Part shown: piece by piece, positions 5,689 through 13,536 of the stretch | Position numbering within the stretch: position 1 is the stretch's first letter | Layout of the letters: every line of letters begins with the position of its first letter | Assembly (NCBI GenBank): GCA_900545655.1 | Contig: UQZY01000023.1 | Span: 1-27,909, forward strand | From: an uncultured Oscillospiraceae bacterium | GTDB taxonomy: Bacteria > Bacillota > Clostridia > Oscillospirales > Acutalibacteraceae | DNA length: 27,909 nucleotides | Direction of reading: 5' to 3' | Translations under genes and position numbers: made by a program | Notes under the pieces: model-generated | The model's input: the letters and a program-made list of their open reading frames with translations, nothing else | What the model was told of the DNA's origin: nothing | Databases searched by the model: none

Positions 5689-8600
5689 ATGGAAATAATA
5701 AACAATACCACAAAAACTTTGAGGGATGACTTAAAAAACGAACTGAAAAGGGGAAGCAAGCTGTCTATCGCTGCCGCTTGCTTCTCCATTTATGCTTTTC
5801 AGGAGCTTAAACAAGAGCTTCTTGGCATTGACGAATTAAGATTCATATTCACTTCGCCCACATTTACGACCGAAAAAGTCAAGAAAGAAAAGCGTGAATT
5901 TTATATCCCACGCTTGAATCGTGAACGAAGCTTATATGGAACTGAATTTGAGGTAAAGCTCAGAAATGAACTTACGCAGAAAGCAATTGCCAAGGAATGT
6001 GCCGAATGGATTAAGAATAAGGTTACATTTAAATCAAATACAAGTGATAAATCGATTCAGGGACAAATTGTTGTTGACGAAATCGGTTATACTCCTATAA
6101 ATAATTTTACAACAGTGGAACTCGGTTGTGAAAAAGGAAACGTAATAAATACAAGCATAGTCAAAGATGAATCGCTCGCAAAAGTTTTGTTAAATGATTT
6201 TAATGATATATGGAATGACGGTAAAGTCTTGCAAGAAGTCACGGATGAAGTTATAGAAAACATCACCGCAGCTTACAACGAAAATGCACCTGATTTTATA
6301 TATTTTGTAACTCTGTATAATATCTTTAACGAGTTCCTCGAGGATATATCGGAAGATGTTTTACCGAATGAAGCAACCGGGTTTAAGGATAGCAAAATCT
6401 GGAGTATGCTTTATAATTTTCAGAGAGATGCAGCTCTTGCTATTATAAACAAACTTGAAAAATACAATGGCTGTATTCTTGCTGACAGCGTGGGTCTCGG
6501 AAAAACTTTTACAGCTTTAGCTGTAATTAAATACTATGAAAATAGGAACAAGACTGTACTTGTCCTTTGCCCGAAAAAACTTGCAAATAATTGGAATACA
6601 TATAAGGACAATTATATAAATAACCCGATTGCATCTGACCGATTGAGGTATGATGTTTTATATCATACTGACCTTAACAGAACGTCCGGACGCTCCAACG
6701 GATTGGATTTGGACAGACTTAATTGGGGCAGCTATGACTTGGTTGTTATTGATGAGTCTCACAATTTCCGAAACGGTGGTAAAATTGTTGAAAACCCTGA
6801 TGAAAACGATAAAGAAAATCGATATGTAAAATTGCTGAAGAAAGTTATCAGAGCCGGAGTTAAAACAAAGGTTTTGATGCTTTCGGCAACACCCGTTAAT
6901 AATCGTTTTAATGATTTGAAAAATCAGCTCGCTTTGGCTTATGAGGGCCATACGAATTATGTGGATGAAAAACTAAATACTACACATTCGCTTGATGAAA
7001 TCTTCCGCAATGCTCAGAGAGCTTTTAATATGTGGAGCGATTTTGAGCTTAAGGACAGAACTACCGAACGCCTCTTGAAAATGCTTGACTTTGACTTCTT
7101 TGAAGTTCTTGACAGCGTGACGATAGCTCGTTCGAGAAAACATATACAAAAGTATTACGATACAAGTGATATAGTAACTTTCCCGAAAAGGCGTACTCCG
7201 ATTTCACTCAGTCCGAAGCTCACCGACCTAAGAACTGCAATAAATTATAATGAAATATTTGAACAGTTGATGCTCCTGACGCTTTCAATTTATACGCCGA
7301 CTCATTTTATTCAGGAAAGTAAGAAAGAAAAGTATGCTGAGATGTACGGCGACAATAAGGTTAACGTCGGATTTACACAGGCGAACCGTGAACAGGGAAT
7401 CCGCAGATTGACTGCCATAAACCTGATGAAGCGTATGGAGAGCTCGGTGTATTCATTCAAACTCACTCTTACAAGGATTAAAGACTTGATAGAGAGTACA
7501 ATCAACACTATCGAAAACTATAACAAGTCTGTTTCTCAAGAACTCGAACTGACTGATATTACAAATATTGAAGAGTTTGACGATGATGACAGAAACAACG
7601 ATGAGCTGTTTTCATTTGGCAAGAAAATGAGAATTAACTTGGCTGATATGGACTATATTTCATGGAAAGCCAGCCTTGAAAGGGATAAGGAAGTTCTCGA
7701 CTTGCTTACAATTATGATTGAGGATATTACTCCGGAGCATGATTCAAAATTGCAAGAGCTTTATCACGTTATTGATGAAAAGATATCTCACCCGATAAAT
7801 GACGGCAACAAGAAAATTATAATTTTTACGGCATTCTCAGATACTGCCTACTATCTTTATGACAATATCTGTGACTATGTAAAGCAAAAATATGGTTTAA
7901 ACACGGCTTTAGTCACCGGTTCGGTTGAAGGAAGAACAAATGCGCCCCTCAAAAATAAGGACCTTAATTCTGTGCTGACCTGCTTCTCTCCGATTTCAAA
8001 AGGCAGAGATTTGTTCGAAAATTTGCCAAAGGTTGACATTGATTTGCTTATTGCAACCGACTGTATTTCAGAAGGTCAGAACTTGCAGGACTGCGATTAT
8101 CTCATCAATTATGATATTCACTGGAATCCTGTGCGTATAATTCAGCGCTTCGGCAGAATTGACCGTATCGGAAGCAAAAATAAAGAAATACAGCTTGTAA
8201 ATTTCTGGCCGGACGTTTCTCTTGATGATTATATCAATCTTAAAGCTAAAGTTGAAACCCGAATGAAAATCGTCAATATGACTGCGACCGGTGATGATAA
8301 TATACTCAGCGAAGAGGAAAAAACTGACCTTGAGTACAGAAAGACACAGTTGATGCGGCTTAAAAATGAAGTCGTTGATATGGAGGATATGACAACAGGA
8401 ATATCAATAGTTGATTTGGGTCTCAATGAATTCAGAATGGATTTGCTTGAATACATAAAAACGCATCCTGATATTGATAACTCTCCGTTTGGCTTGCATG
8501 CCGTCGTTTCGGCAAATGAGAATGCACAGCCCGGGGTTATCTATGTGCTGAAGAATCGTTCCGACAGCGTCAATATTGATAATCGAAATCGTCTGCACCC

Positions 8601-8937
8601 GTTTTATATGGTCTATATCGGTGACGACGGAAATGTGATTTGTGACCACCTTTCACCAAAGCAAATGCTCGATATAATGAGACACATTTGTAAGGGCAGA
8701 ACAGAGCCTATTCCCGAAGCATACAGACCGTTTAACAAAGAAACCCGTGACGGAAGAAATATGAAGAAATATTCCGAACTGCTCGGCGATGCCATTTCCT
8801 CAATAATTGAAGTAAAAGAGGAAAGCGACATTGACAGCTTTTTAGGCGGAGAGCAGGTTAGCTTCCTTTCGAATGAAATCAAGGGGTTGGACGATTTTGA
8901 ACTTATATGCTTCCTTGTAATTAGAAGTGAGGGATAA
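5689..8937 (+). CDS. PLD-like + SNF2-type helicase defence protein (1082 aa)
   Basis: Residues 1 to about 200 resemble the phospholipase-D-like N-terminal module of helicase-related defence proteins, with a degenerate HKD region (about 140-185) and no clear catalytic histidine. The helicase core follows: motif I DSVGLGKT (266-273), motif II DESH (355-358), LSATPVNN, and motif VI QRFGRIDRIG (819-828). This is an SF2/SNF2 (HepA-like) translocase expected to move on double-stranded DNA using ATP. Start: ATG at 5689 after AGGAAA; the upstream in-frame TTG lies in the promoter. It is followed 88 bp later by the DUF4391 gene. From memory, a helicase, DUF4391, Mod and Res in this order is a recurring neighbourhood around type III restriction genes. 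The protein may load or remodel that complex, or act as an accessory nuclease-translocase; its precise role is unknown. Confidence 0.88.
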   Translation: MEIINNTTKTLRDDLKNELKRGSKLSIAAACFSIYAFQELKQELLGIDELRFIFTSPTFTTEKVKKEKREFYIPRLNRERSLYGTEFEVKLRNELTQKAIAKECAEWIKNKVTFKSNTSDKSIQGQIVVDEIGYTPINNFTTVELGCEKGNVINTSIVKDESLAKVLLNDFNDIWNDGKVLQEVTDEVIENITAAYNENAPDFIYFVTLYNIFNEFLEDISEDVLPNEATGFKDSKIWSMLYNFQRDAALAIINKLEKYNGCILADSVGLGKTFTALAVIKYYENRNKTVLVLCPKKLANNWNTYKDNYINNPIASDRLRYDVLYHTDLNRTSGRSNGLDLDRLNWGSYDLVVIDESHNFRNGGKIVENPDENDKENRYVKLLKKVIRAGVKTKVLMLSATPVNNRFNDLKNQLALAYEGHTNYVDEKLNTTHSLDEIFRNAQRAFNMWSDFELKDRTTERLLKMLDFDFFEVLDSVTIARSRKHIQKYYDTSDIVTFPKRRTPISLSPKLTDLRTAINYNEIFEQLMLLTLSIYTPTHFIQESKKEKYAEMYGDNKVNVGFTQANREQGIRRLTAINLMKRMESSVYSFKLTLTRIKDLIESTINTIENYNKSVSQELELTDITNIEEFDDDDRNNDELFSFGKKMRINLADMDYISWKASLERDKEVLDLLTIMIEDITPEHDSKLQELYHVIDEKISHPINDGNKKIIIFTAFSDTAYYLYDNICDYVKQKYGLNTALVTGSVEGRTNAPLKNKDLNSVLTCFSPISKGRDLFENLPKVDIDLLIATDCISEGQNLQDCDYLINYDIHWNPVRIIQRFGRIDRIGSKNKEIQLVNFWPDVSLDDYINLKAKVETRMKIVNMTATGDDNILSEEEKTDLEYRKTQLMRLKNEVVDMEDMTTGISIVDLGLNEFRMDLLEYIKTHPDIDNSPFGLHAVVSANENAQPGVIYVLKNRSDSVNIDNRNRLHPFYMVYIGDDGNVICDHLSPKQMLDIMRHICKGRTEPIPEAYRPFNKETRDGRNMKKYSELLGDAISSIIEVKEESDIDSFLGGEQVSFLSNEIKGLDDFELICFLVIRSEG

Positions 8938-9025
8938 TAAAAAAACAACTCCTAATTGCAAGTTATTATTACTACTACTACTTATAATTCTATTAGACTT
9001 TATTAACTATGAGCGGAGTGAGAAA

Positions 9026-9640
9026 ATGCTCGGATTACCCAAAACAACAGAGATGAGCAAACAGCTTCCGAAGAAAGCAATTTATGAAAGATTCGGAATG
9101 AATGCGGCGGCGAAAGAAAAGATAGACGCCGACATCTCGAAAATAACAATAGTTAATGAGATTTCAGAGGGCACTGTAAACATACCGTCCGGAAGCGAAG
9201 TAACAAGTATTTTTGTGCTGCTTGTTACGCTTAAACGAGAAAATTTCAGCGGAAAGACTATCGAACTTTTGTCAAAGATGATACCTCAGAATATTCTGTT
9301 TGTTCTTGAATATGACGGGGAAAACAAGCTCGCAGTTTACAGAACAAGGTTGATTCAGTCCGATTGGAAGTCGAGCGATGAGCAAAAGATTGAAATTTCG
9401 GGACGGAACATGGATTCTGTTTGGGAAAACCTGATAAAAAGTTTGGAGTGTGGACTGTGGAATGAGAAGTTAACTCTTGATGAAAACCTTGCATTTCACG
9501 AAAAGCAGGCAAAACTTGAAAAAGAGATTGCACGGCTCGAAAAACGAGCTCGAGCAGAAAAACAGCCGAGAAAAAAGTTTGAGTTGGTGCGGAGAATTAA
9601 AGAAATAAAATCAAATGTTGTTATAAAGGAGAAAATATAA
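9026..9640 (+). CDS. DUF4391 family protein (204 aa)
   Basis: The opening MLGLPKTTEMSKQLPKKAIY is the typical N-terminus of DUF4391. The middle contains a beta-rich domain (IFVLLVTLK, NILFVLEYD, LAVYRTRLI) that resembles a small nuclease-fold or binding core. The last 60 residues form a charged coiled coil (EKQAKLEKEIARLEKRAR). I chose the ATG at 9026, after GGAGTGAG. An in-frame GTG at 8927 would add a leucine-rich extension coded by the spacer and is unlikely. The TAA overlaps the next gene's ATG as TAATG, showing translational coupling. DUF4391 genes accompany PLD-SNF2 helicases and type III Mod/Res genes; no biochemical activity is known to me. Confidence 0.85.
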   Translation: MLGLPKTTEMSKQLPKKAIYERFGMNAAAKEKIDADISKITIVNEISEGTVNIPSGSEVTSIFVLLVTLKRENFSGKTIELLSKMIPQNILFVLEYDGENKLAVYRTRLIQSDWKSSDEQKIEISGRNMDSVWENLIKSLECGLWNEKLTLDENLAFHEKQAKLEKEIARLEKRARAEKQPRKKFELVRRIKEIKSNVVIKEKI

Positions 9641-10500
9641 TGTCGAGGAAAACTATATTTCAATTAGTTGAAGAAAATTATAATATATATAATGAGGTCG
9701 AAAAAATCAATAGATTATTTTCTAATGAATTTTATTTTGTATTTGATGGCCGATATAGGACTTTCAAAGAAATGGTATCTCAATATTTATTCCCTTCATG
9801 GGAATATAGAGGAACTTGCATAGATATTGAAGAATTCATTTTTCGGGCAAATGCAGATATAAATGAAAGAGATGCAACAGAGGAAACAATTATTAATTAT
9901 TTAGAGATTATAGAAAACTTTATCAATTTATTAAATAATTCCTTCTTTTCAGATGACGAAGTCGATATCCAACATTATGATGATTTCGAAACAGTATTCT
10001 GTAAAATCGTATATGAGCTTGAAAGGAAAATGGGATTAGTCAAGCGTCATTATAAAAACAAGGTTGTTATGTATCCTAAAAATGCACCATTAGAGGAAGT
10101 TGTTGATTTATGTGAAGATGAAGATGTTCAGTGGGAATTGATTAGATATGCGAGGGAGAACATGTCTTTAAGTGAAAAAAGAAAATCACTTGCATATTTT
10201 GCTACAAATCTTTACATTGAAAAGGATAGTAAAGAACAAAATTATAGCAATGAACAGAGAAAATGTTTAAAAATAATGATAGATAATGCAACTAATATAT
10301 TAAATAACCTGCAAATCAGACATAATAACAAAACAGGCAAATGGGAAAATAAAGTTGTAAAAGAAATTGATGAAAAAGATGCCACAGAATTATGTGATAT
10401 GGTTTACAACAATATTTTGGCAATAGTGTTGTTGCGAGAGAACATAAAAAATGAAAAATTACTATTAAAATTTAGAGGTATACAGAAGAATAAATCGTAA
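9640..10500 (+). CDS. Unknown AT-rich helical protein in defence operon (286 aa)
   Basis: I do not recognise this protein. It is predicted to be almost wholly alpha-helical, without membrane segments, cysteine motifs or nucleotide-binding loops. Acidic stretches stand at about 105-118 (DDEVDIQHYDDFE) and 153-165 (EEVVDLCEDEDVQ), and the C-terminus is basic (KFRGIQKNKS). The codon choice is much more AT-rich than in the flanking genes, which suggests a separate origin and insertion into the operon. It is nevertheless tightly coupled: its ATG overlaps the DUF4391 stop, and the methylase starts 25 bp after its end. Possible roles are a variable effector, an abortive-infection module or a specificity partner; none is supported beyond position. 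Most useful next evidence: a profile-profile or structure search. Confidence 0.75.
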   Translation: MSRKTIFQLVEENYNIYNEVEKINRLFSNEFYFVFDGRYRTFKEMVSQYLFPSWEYRGTCIDIEEFIFRANADINERDATEETIINYLEIIENFINLLNNSFFSDDEVDIQHYDDFETVFCKIVYELERKMGLVKRHYKNKVVMYPKNAPLEEVVDLCEDEDVQWELIRYARENMSLSEKRKSLAYFATNLYIEKDSKEQNYSNEQRKCLKIMIDNATNILNNLQIRHNNKTGKWENKVVKEIDEKDATELCDMVYNNILAIVLLRENIKNEKLLLKFRGIQKNKS

Positions 10501-10525
10501 AATAGAAAAACGGAGGATGAGTATA

Positions 10526-12514
10526 ATGGACAAGTTAAAGATGCAGACGGTGAATAAGGCGGATGAGAATTATAAGAAGCTGGCGGAGATGTTTCCTAAT
10601 GCGGTGACGGAGGCTATTGACGAGAACGGCGAGGTTGTCCGTGCGATTGATAAAGATGTGCTTATGCAGGAAATCAACACGAGGGTTGTTGACGGCAAAG
10701 AGGAACGCTATCAGTTCACGTGGCCGGACAAGAAGAAGTCTGTTCTTCTTGCCAATGCACCCATAAACAAAACGCTTCGTCCTTGCAGAGAGGAAAGCGT
10801 CGACTTTGATAACACAGAAAATCTCTACATTGAGGGAGATAATCTGGAAGTCCTCAAACTCTTGCAGGAAACCTACCTCGGAAAAATCAAGATGATTTAC
10901 ATAGACCCACCGTATAATACGGGCAATGACTTTGTATATGAGGACGATTTTGCACAGAGTACGGACGAATATCTTGCCAACAGCGGTCAGTTTGACGATG
11001 AGGGCAATCGCATGGTGCAGAACACCGAGAGCAACGGTCGTTTCCATACCGATTGGCTGAATATGATTTATCCGAGGCTGAAACTTGCAAAAGATTTGTT
11101 GTCTAAAGATGGTATTATCTTTGTTTCCATTGGCGACGAAGAAGTTGACAATCTTCGTAAGGTTATGGACGAAGTGTTTGGCGCAGACAATTTTAGAAAC
11201 CAAATTGTCATAAGGCGAGGTGCGAAATCTGTACAGGCTCAATTTGATACATGGGATAAATTAGGTAGGGATTTTGAATACATCCTTTTGTATTCAAGAA
11301 GTTCTATATACAGATTTCCACAACAAACCAGAAAACTAGATATTGCAAAACCAGGAACTTGGAATAACCACTGGAGAGGAACTGATAGACCAACTATGCG
11401 CTATCCTTTGTTTGGAATAATGCCTTCATCTGGGCAGTGGAGATGGAGCAAAGAACGAAGCGATACCGCTGTAAAAAATTATGAAAAACTTATTAGAGAT
11501 GTGGGAACGGATTCTCCTACCAACGAACAAATCGAATCTTGGTATGGACAACAAAAAGAAAGGGTTGATTTGCTTCGTCTCTCTGAAAACGGTAAACCTG
11601 AACATTATATTCCTCCCACAAGTGATACGCTTTTAAATAGTTCTTGGATGGACTTATTGGTTGGTTCTTCTTCAGAGATAAACAATTTGTTTGAAAGTAA
11701 AGTTTTTGATACAGCAAAACTGACAGCTCTCATCATTCGTATGTTAAGATTCTGTGATGAGGATTCTATTATTCTTGACTTCTTCTCCGGTTCTGCTACG
11801 ACCGCCCATGCTGTTATGAAATTAAATGCTGAGGATGGCGGACACCGTAAATTTATTATGGTTCAGCTCCCTGAAAAGACAGATGAAAAGAGCGAAGCCT
11901 ACAAAGCAGGCTACAAAAATATTTGTGAAATCGGCAAAGAAAGAATCCGCCGAGCTGGAGCGAAAATACAGAAAGAAAGGGCGGAGTCAATTGCTTTTAC
12001 AAAACACGAATGGAATCAATCATGTTATTATATTGAACATCAGGAAGAATGTGATAAGTTAGGACATCTTCCAGATGAATATGTTGCAAAATTGCACCCA
12101 CCTATTGATACCGGTTTCCGTGTGCTTAAATGCGACAGCTCCAACATGAAAGAGGTCTATTACACGCCAGACGACTATGAAATGAGCCTGTTCGATTCAT
12201 TGGAGGACAATATCAAAGAGGACAGAACCCCTGAAGATTTACTGTTCCAGGTTATGCTTGATTTAGGTATACTTCTTTCAAGCAAAATTGAAGAAACAAC
12301 CATTTCCGGAAAGAAAGTATTTAAAGTGGATGGTAATTATTTGATTGCCTGCTTTGATGAAAACGTGACAGAAGATGTAATCACGGAAATCGCAAAACAA
12401 AAACCGTATTATTTCGTAATGCGTGACAGCTCTATGGCAAACGACAGCGTCGCCACCAACTTCGACCAAATCTTCGCCTCCTATTCTCCCGATACTATAA
12501 GGAAGGTGCTGTAA
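10526..12514 (+). CDS. mod: Type III Mod N6-adenine DNA methyltransferase (662 aa)
   Basis: The catalytic motif IV DPPYNTGND (127-135) comes before the AdoMet-binding motif DFFSGSATT (418-426), the order of beta-class N6-adenine methyltransferases such as EcoP1/EcoP15 Mod. In type III systems Mod reads a short asymmetric site, methylates one strand and is needed by Res for cleavage. The start is the ATG at 10526: GGAGG sits nine bases before it and directly abuts the in-frame ATG at 10517. The target-recognition segment between the two motifs (about 11,200-11,760) is more AT-rich and has different codon use from the two ends, as expected if this domain was swapped by recombination. The stop overlaps the next ATG (TAATG). 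Residues 1-90 form the usual acidic lead-in. Confidence 0.93.
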   Translation: MDKLKMQTVNKADENYKKLAEMFPNAVTEAIDENGEVVRAIDKDVLMQEINTRVVDGKEERYQFTWPDKKKSVLLANAPINKTLRPCREESVDFDNTENLYIEGDNLEVLKLLQETYLGKIKMIYIDPPYNTGNDFVYEDDFAQSTDEYLANSGQFDDEGNRMVQNTESNGRFHTDWLNMIYPRLKLAKDLLSKDGIIFVSIGDEEVDNLRKVMDEVFGADNFRNQIVIRRGAKSVQAQFDTWDKLGRDFEYILLYSRSSIYRFPQQTRKLDIAKPGTWNNHWRGTDRPTMRYPLFGIMPSSGQWRWSKERSDTAVKNYEKLIRDVGTDSPTNEQIESWYGQQKERVDLLRLSENGKPEHYIPPTSDTLLNSSWMDLLVGSSSEINNLFESKVFDTAKLTALIIRMLRFCDEDSIILDFFSGSATTAHAVMKLNAEDGGHRKFIMVQLPEKTDEKSEAYKAGYKNICEIGKERIRRAGAKIQKERAESIAFTKHEWNQSCYYIEHQEECDKLGHLPDEYVAKLHPPIDTGFRVLKCDSSNMKEVYYTPDDYEMSLFDSLEDNIKEDRTPEDLLFQVMLDLGILLSSKIEETTISGKKVFKVDGNYLIACFDENVTEDVITEIAKQKPYYFVMRDSSMANDSVATNFDQIFASYSPDTIRKVL

Positions 12515-13524
12515 TGGATAATACAATCATTAAAAAATGTCCTGTTTGTGGTAGTGATGCTGATGTAAAAAATAACATAGAGCGCTATTGGGTTGAATGT
12601 CCTGTCTGTGGCAGATTTGAAATGTTCAATACGAAATATACTGAAAAACCAACCGATAAAAATAAATTAGCTTCATATCTGTTTTATAATGGAAAGCTGT
12701 CGCAGCCAATAAAGGTAGAGCCAAACTTGTTTTTTAATTTTATTGGCAAGAAAAATGCCTTTGAAAGTCAATTTGAAGACACTCCATATTGTTATCATGT
12801 CACAAATGATATTGTTGAAAACTGGTATCCTAAAACCTTCAGCGATAAAGTTAATAAATTTTTATTGGCATTATCAGAAGAATCTGATTTTATCGGAAAA
12901 GTAGTTGAACTATCAAAAGAACAGCTTTTCAGCGCATTATTCGTTAAAAGATATGATTGTGAAAATAATATTTTGAAAAGCACAGACATGCTTGGACAAG
13001 CAGAAAAAATGCTTGACTATATAAAAGATAAAAAATATATTGGTTATTGCTATAATAATCATTCGGAAACATGCAGAATGGCACTTGAGCCTGACGGTTG
13101 GAATCGAATTGACGAACTTCAAAGTTCCCGGAAGCCAAAATCAAAAAGTGTGTTCATTGCCATGTCATTTGCTGATGACATGATGGATACACGAGAAACA
13201 ATAAAAAAAGCAATTGTTGATAGTGGTTACATCCCTCGTATTATGGATGAAATCGAACATAATCATCAAATCGTTCCTGAAATGCTATATGAAATCAGAG
13301 AATCCCGATTTGTTATTGCAGAATTTACCGGTCATAATAACGGAGCTTATTTTGAAGCCGGATATGCACTTGGCATAGGAAAAGATGTAATTCAAGTTTG
13401 TAGTAAGGAGAAATTTAACGCCGATTGCCATTTTGATGTAAAGCAAATAAATACGATTATCTGGAAAAGTCAAGATGATTTGTATGAAAAATTAATCAAT
13501 AGAATCAAAGCGACCATAGAGTAA
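12514..13524 (+). CDS. Zinc-ribbon + NDT/TIR-like (DRHyd) putative effector (336 aa)
   Basis: The N-terminus holds two CPVC knuckles (C9/C12 and C29/C32), a treble-clef or ribbon-like zinc site. After a helical middle (about 60-200) comes a Rossmann-like domain with FIAMSF (214-219), GYIPRIMDEIEHN (238-250), a VIAEFTGHNNGAYFEAGYA block (268-286) and CHFD (305-308). This pattern belongs to nucleoside 2-deoxyribosyltransferase-related proteins, called DRHyd/TIR-like in conflict systems. E281 in the YFEAGYA segment is the likely catalytic glutamate, which in the family cleaves N-glycosidic bonds of nucleosides or nucleotides. Cleavage of a modified nucleotide or NAD is an inference. The gene is translationally coupled to mod and followed 12 bp later by res, so it interrupts the normal mod-res pair. 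It is AT-rich compared with both neighbours, suggesting insertion as a module. Confidence 0.8.
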   Translation: MDNTIIKKCPVCGSDADVKNNIERYWVECPVCGRFEMFNTKYTEKPTDKNKLASYLFYNGKLSQPIKVEPNLFFNFIGKKNAFESQFEDTPYCYHVTNDIVENWYPKTFSDKVNKFLLALSEESDFIGKVVELSKEQLFSALFVKRYDCENNILKSTDMLGQAEKMLDYIKDKKYIGYCYNNHSETCRMALEPDGWNRIDELQSSRKPKSKSVFIAMSFADDMMDTRETIKKAIVDSGYIPRIMDEIEHNHQIVPEMLYEIRESRFVIAEFTGHNNGAYFEAGYALGIGKDVIQVCSKEKFNADCHFDVKQINTIIWKSQDDLYEKLINRIKATIE

Positions 13525-13536
13525 GAGGTTTGCAAC

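Noticed and set aside
10535..11242. 235-residue minus-strand open frame within mod
   Set aside because: Antisense shadow of the methyltransferase, including its DPPY motif on the other strand.
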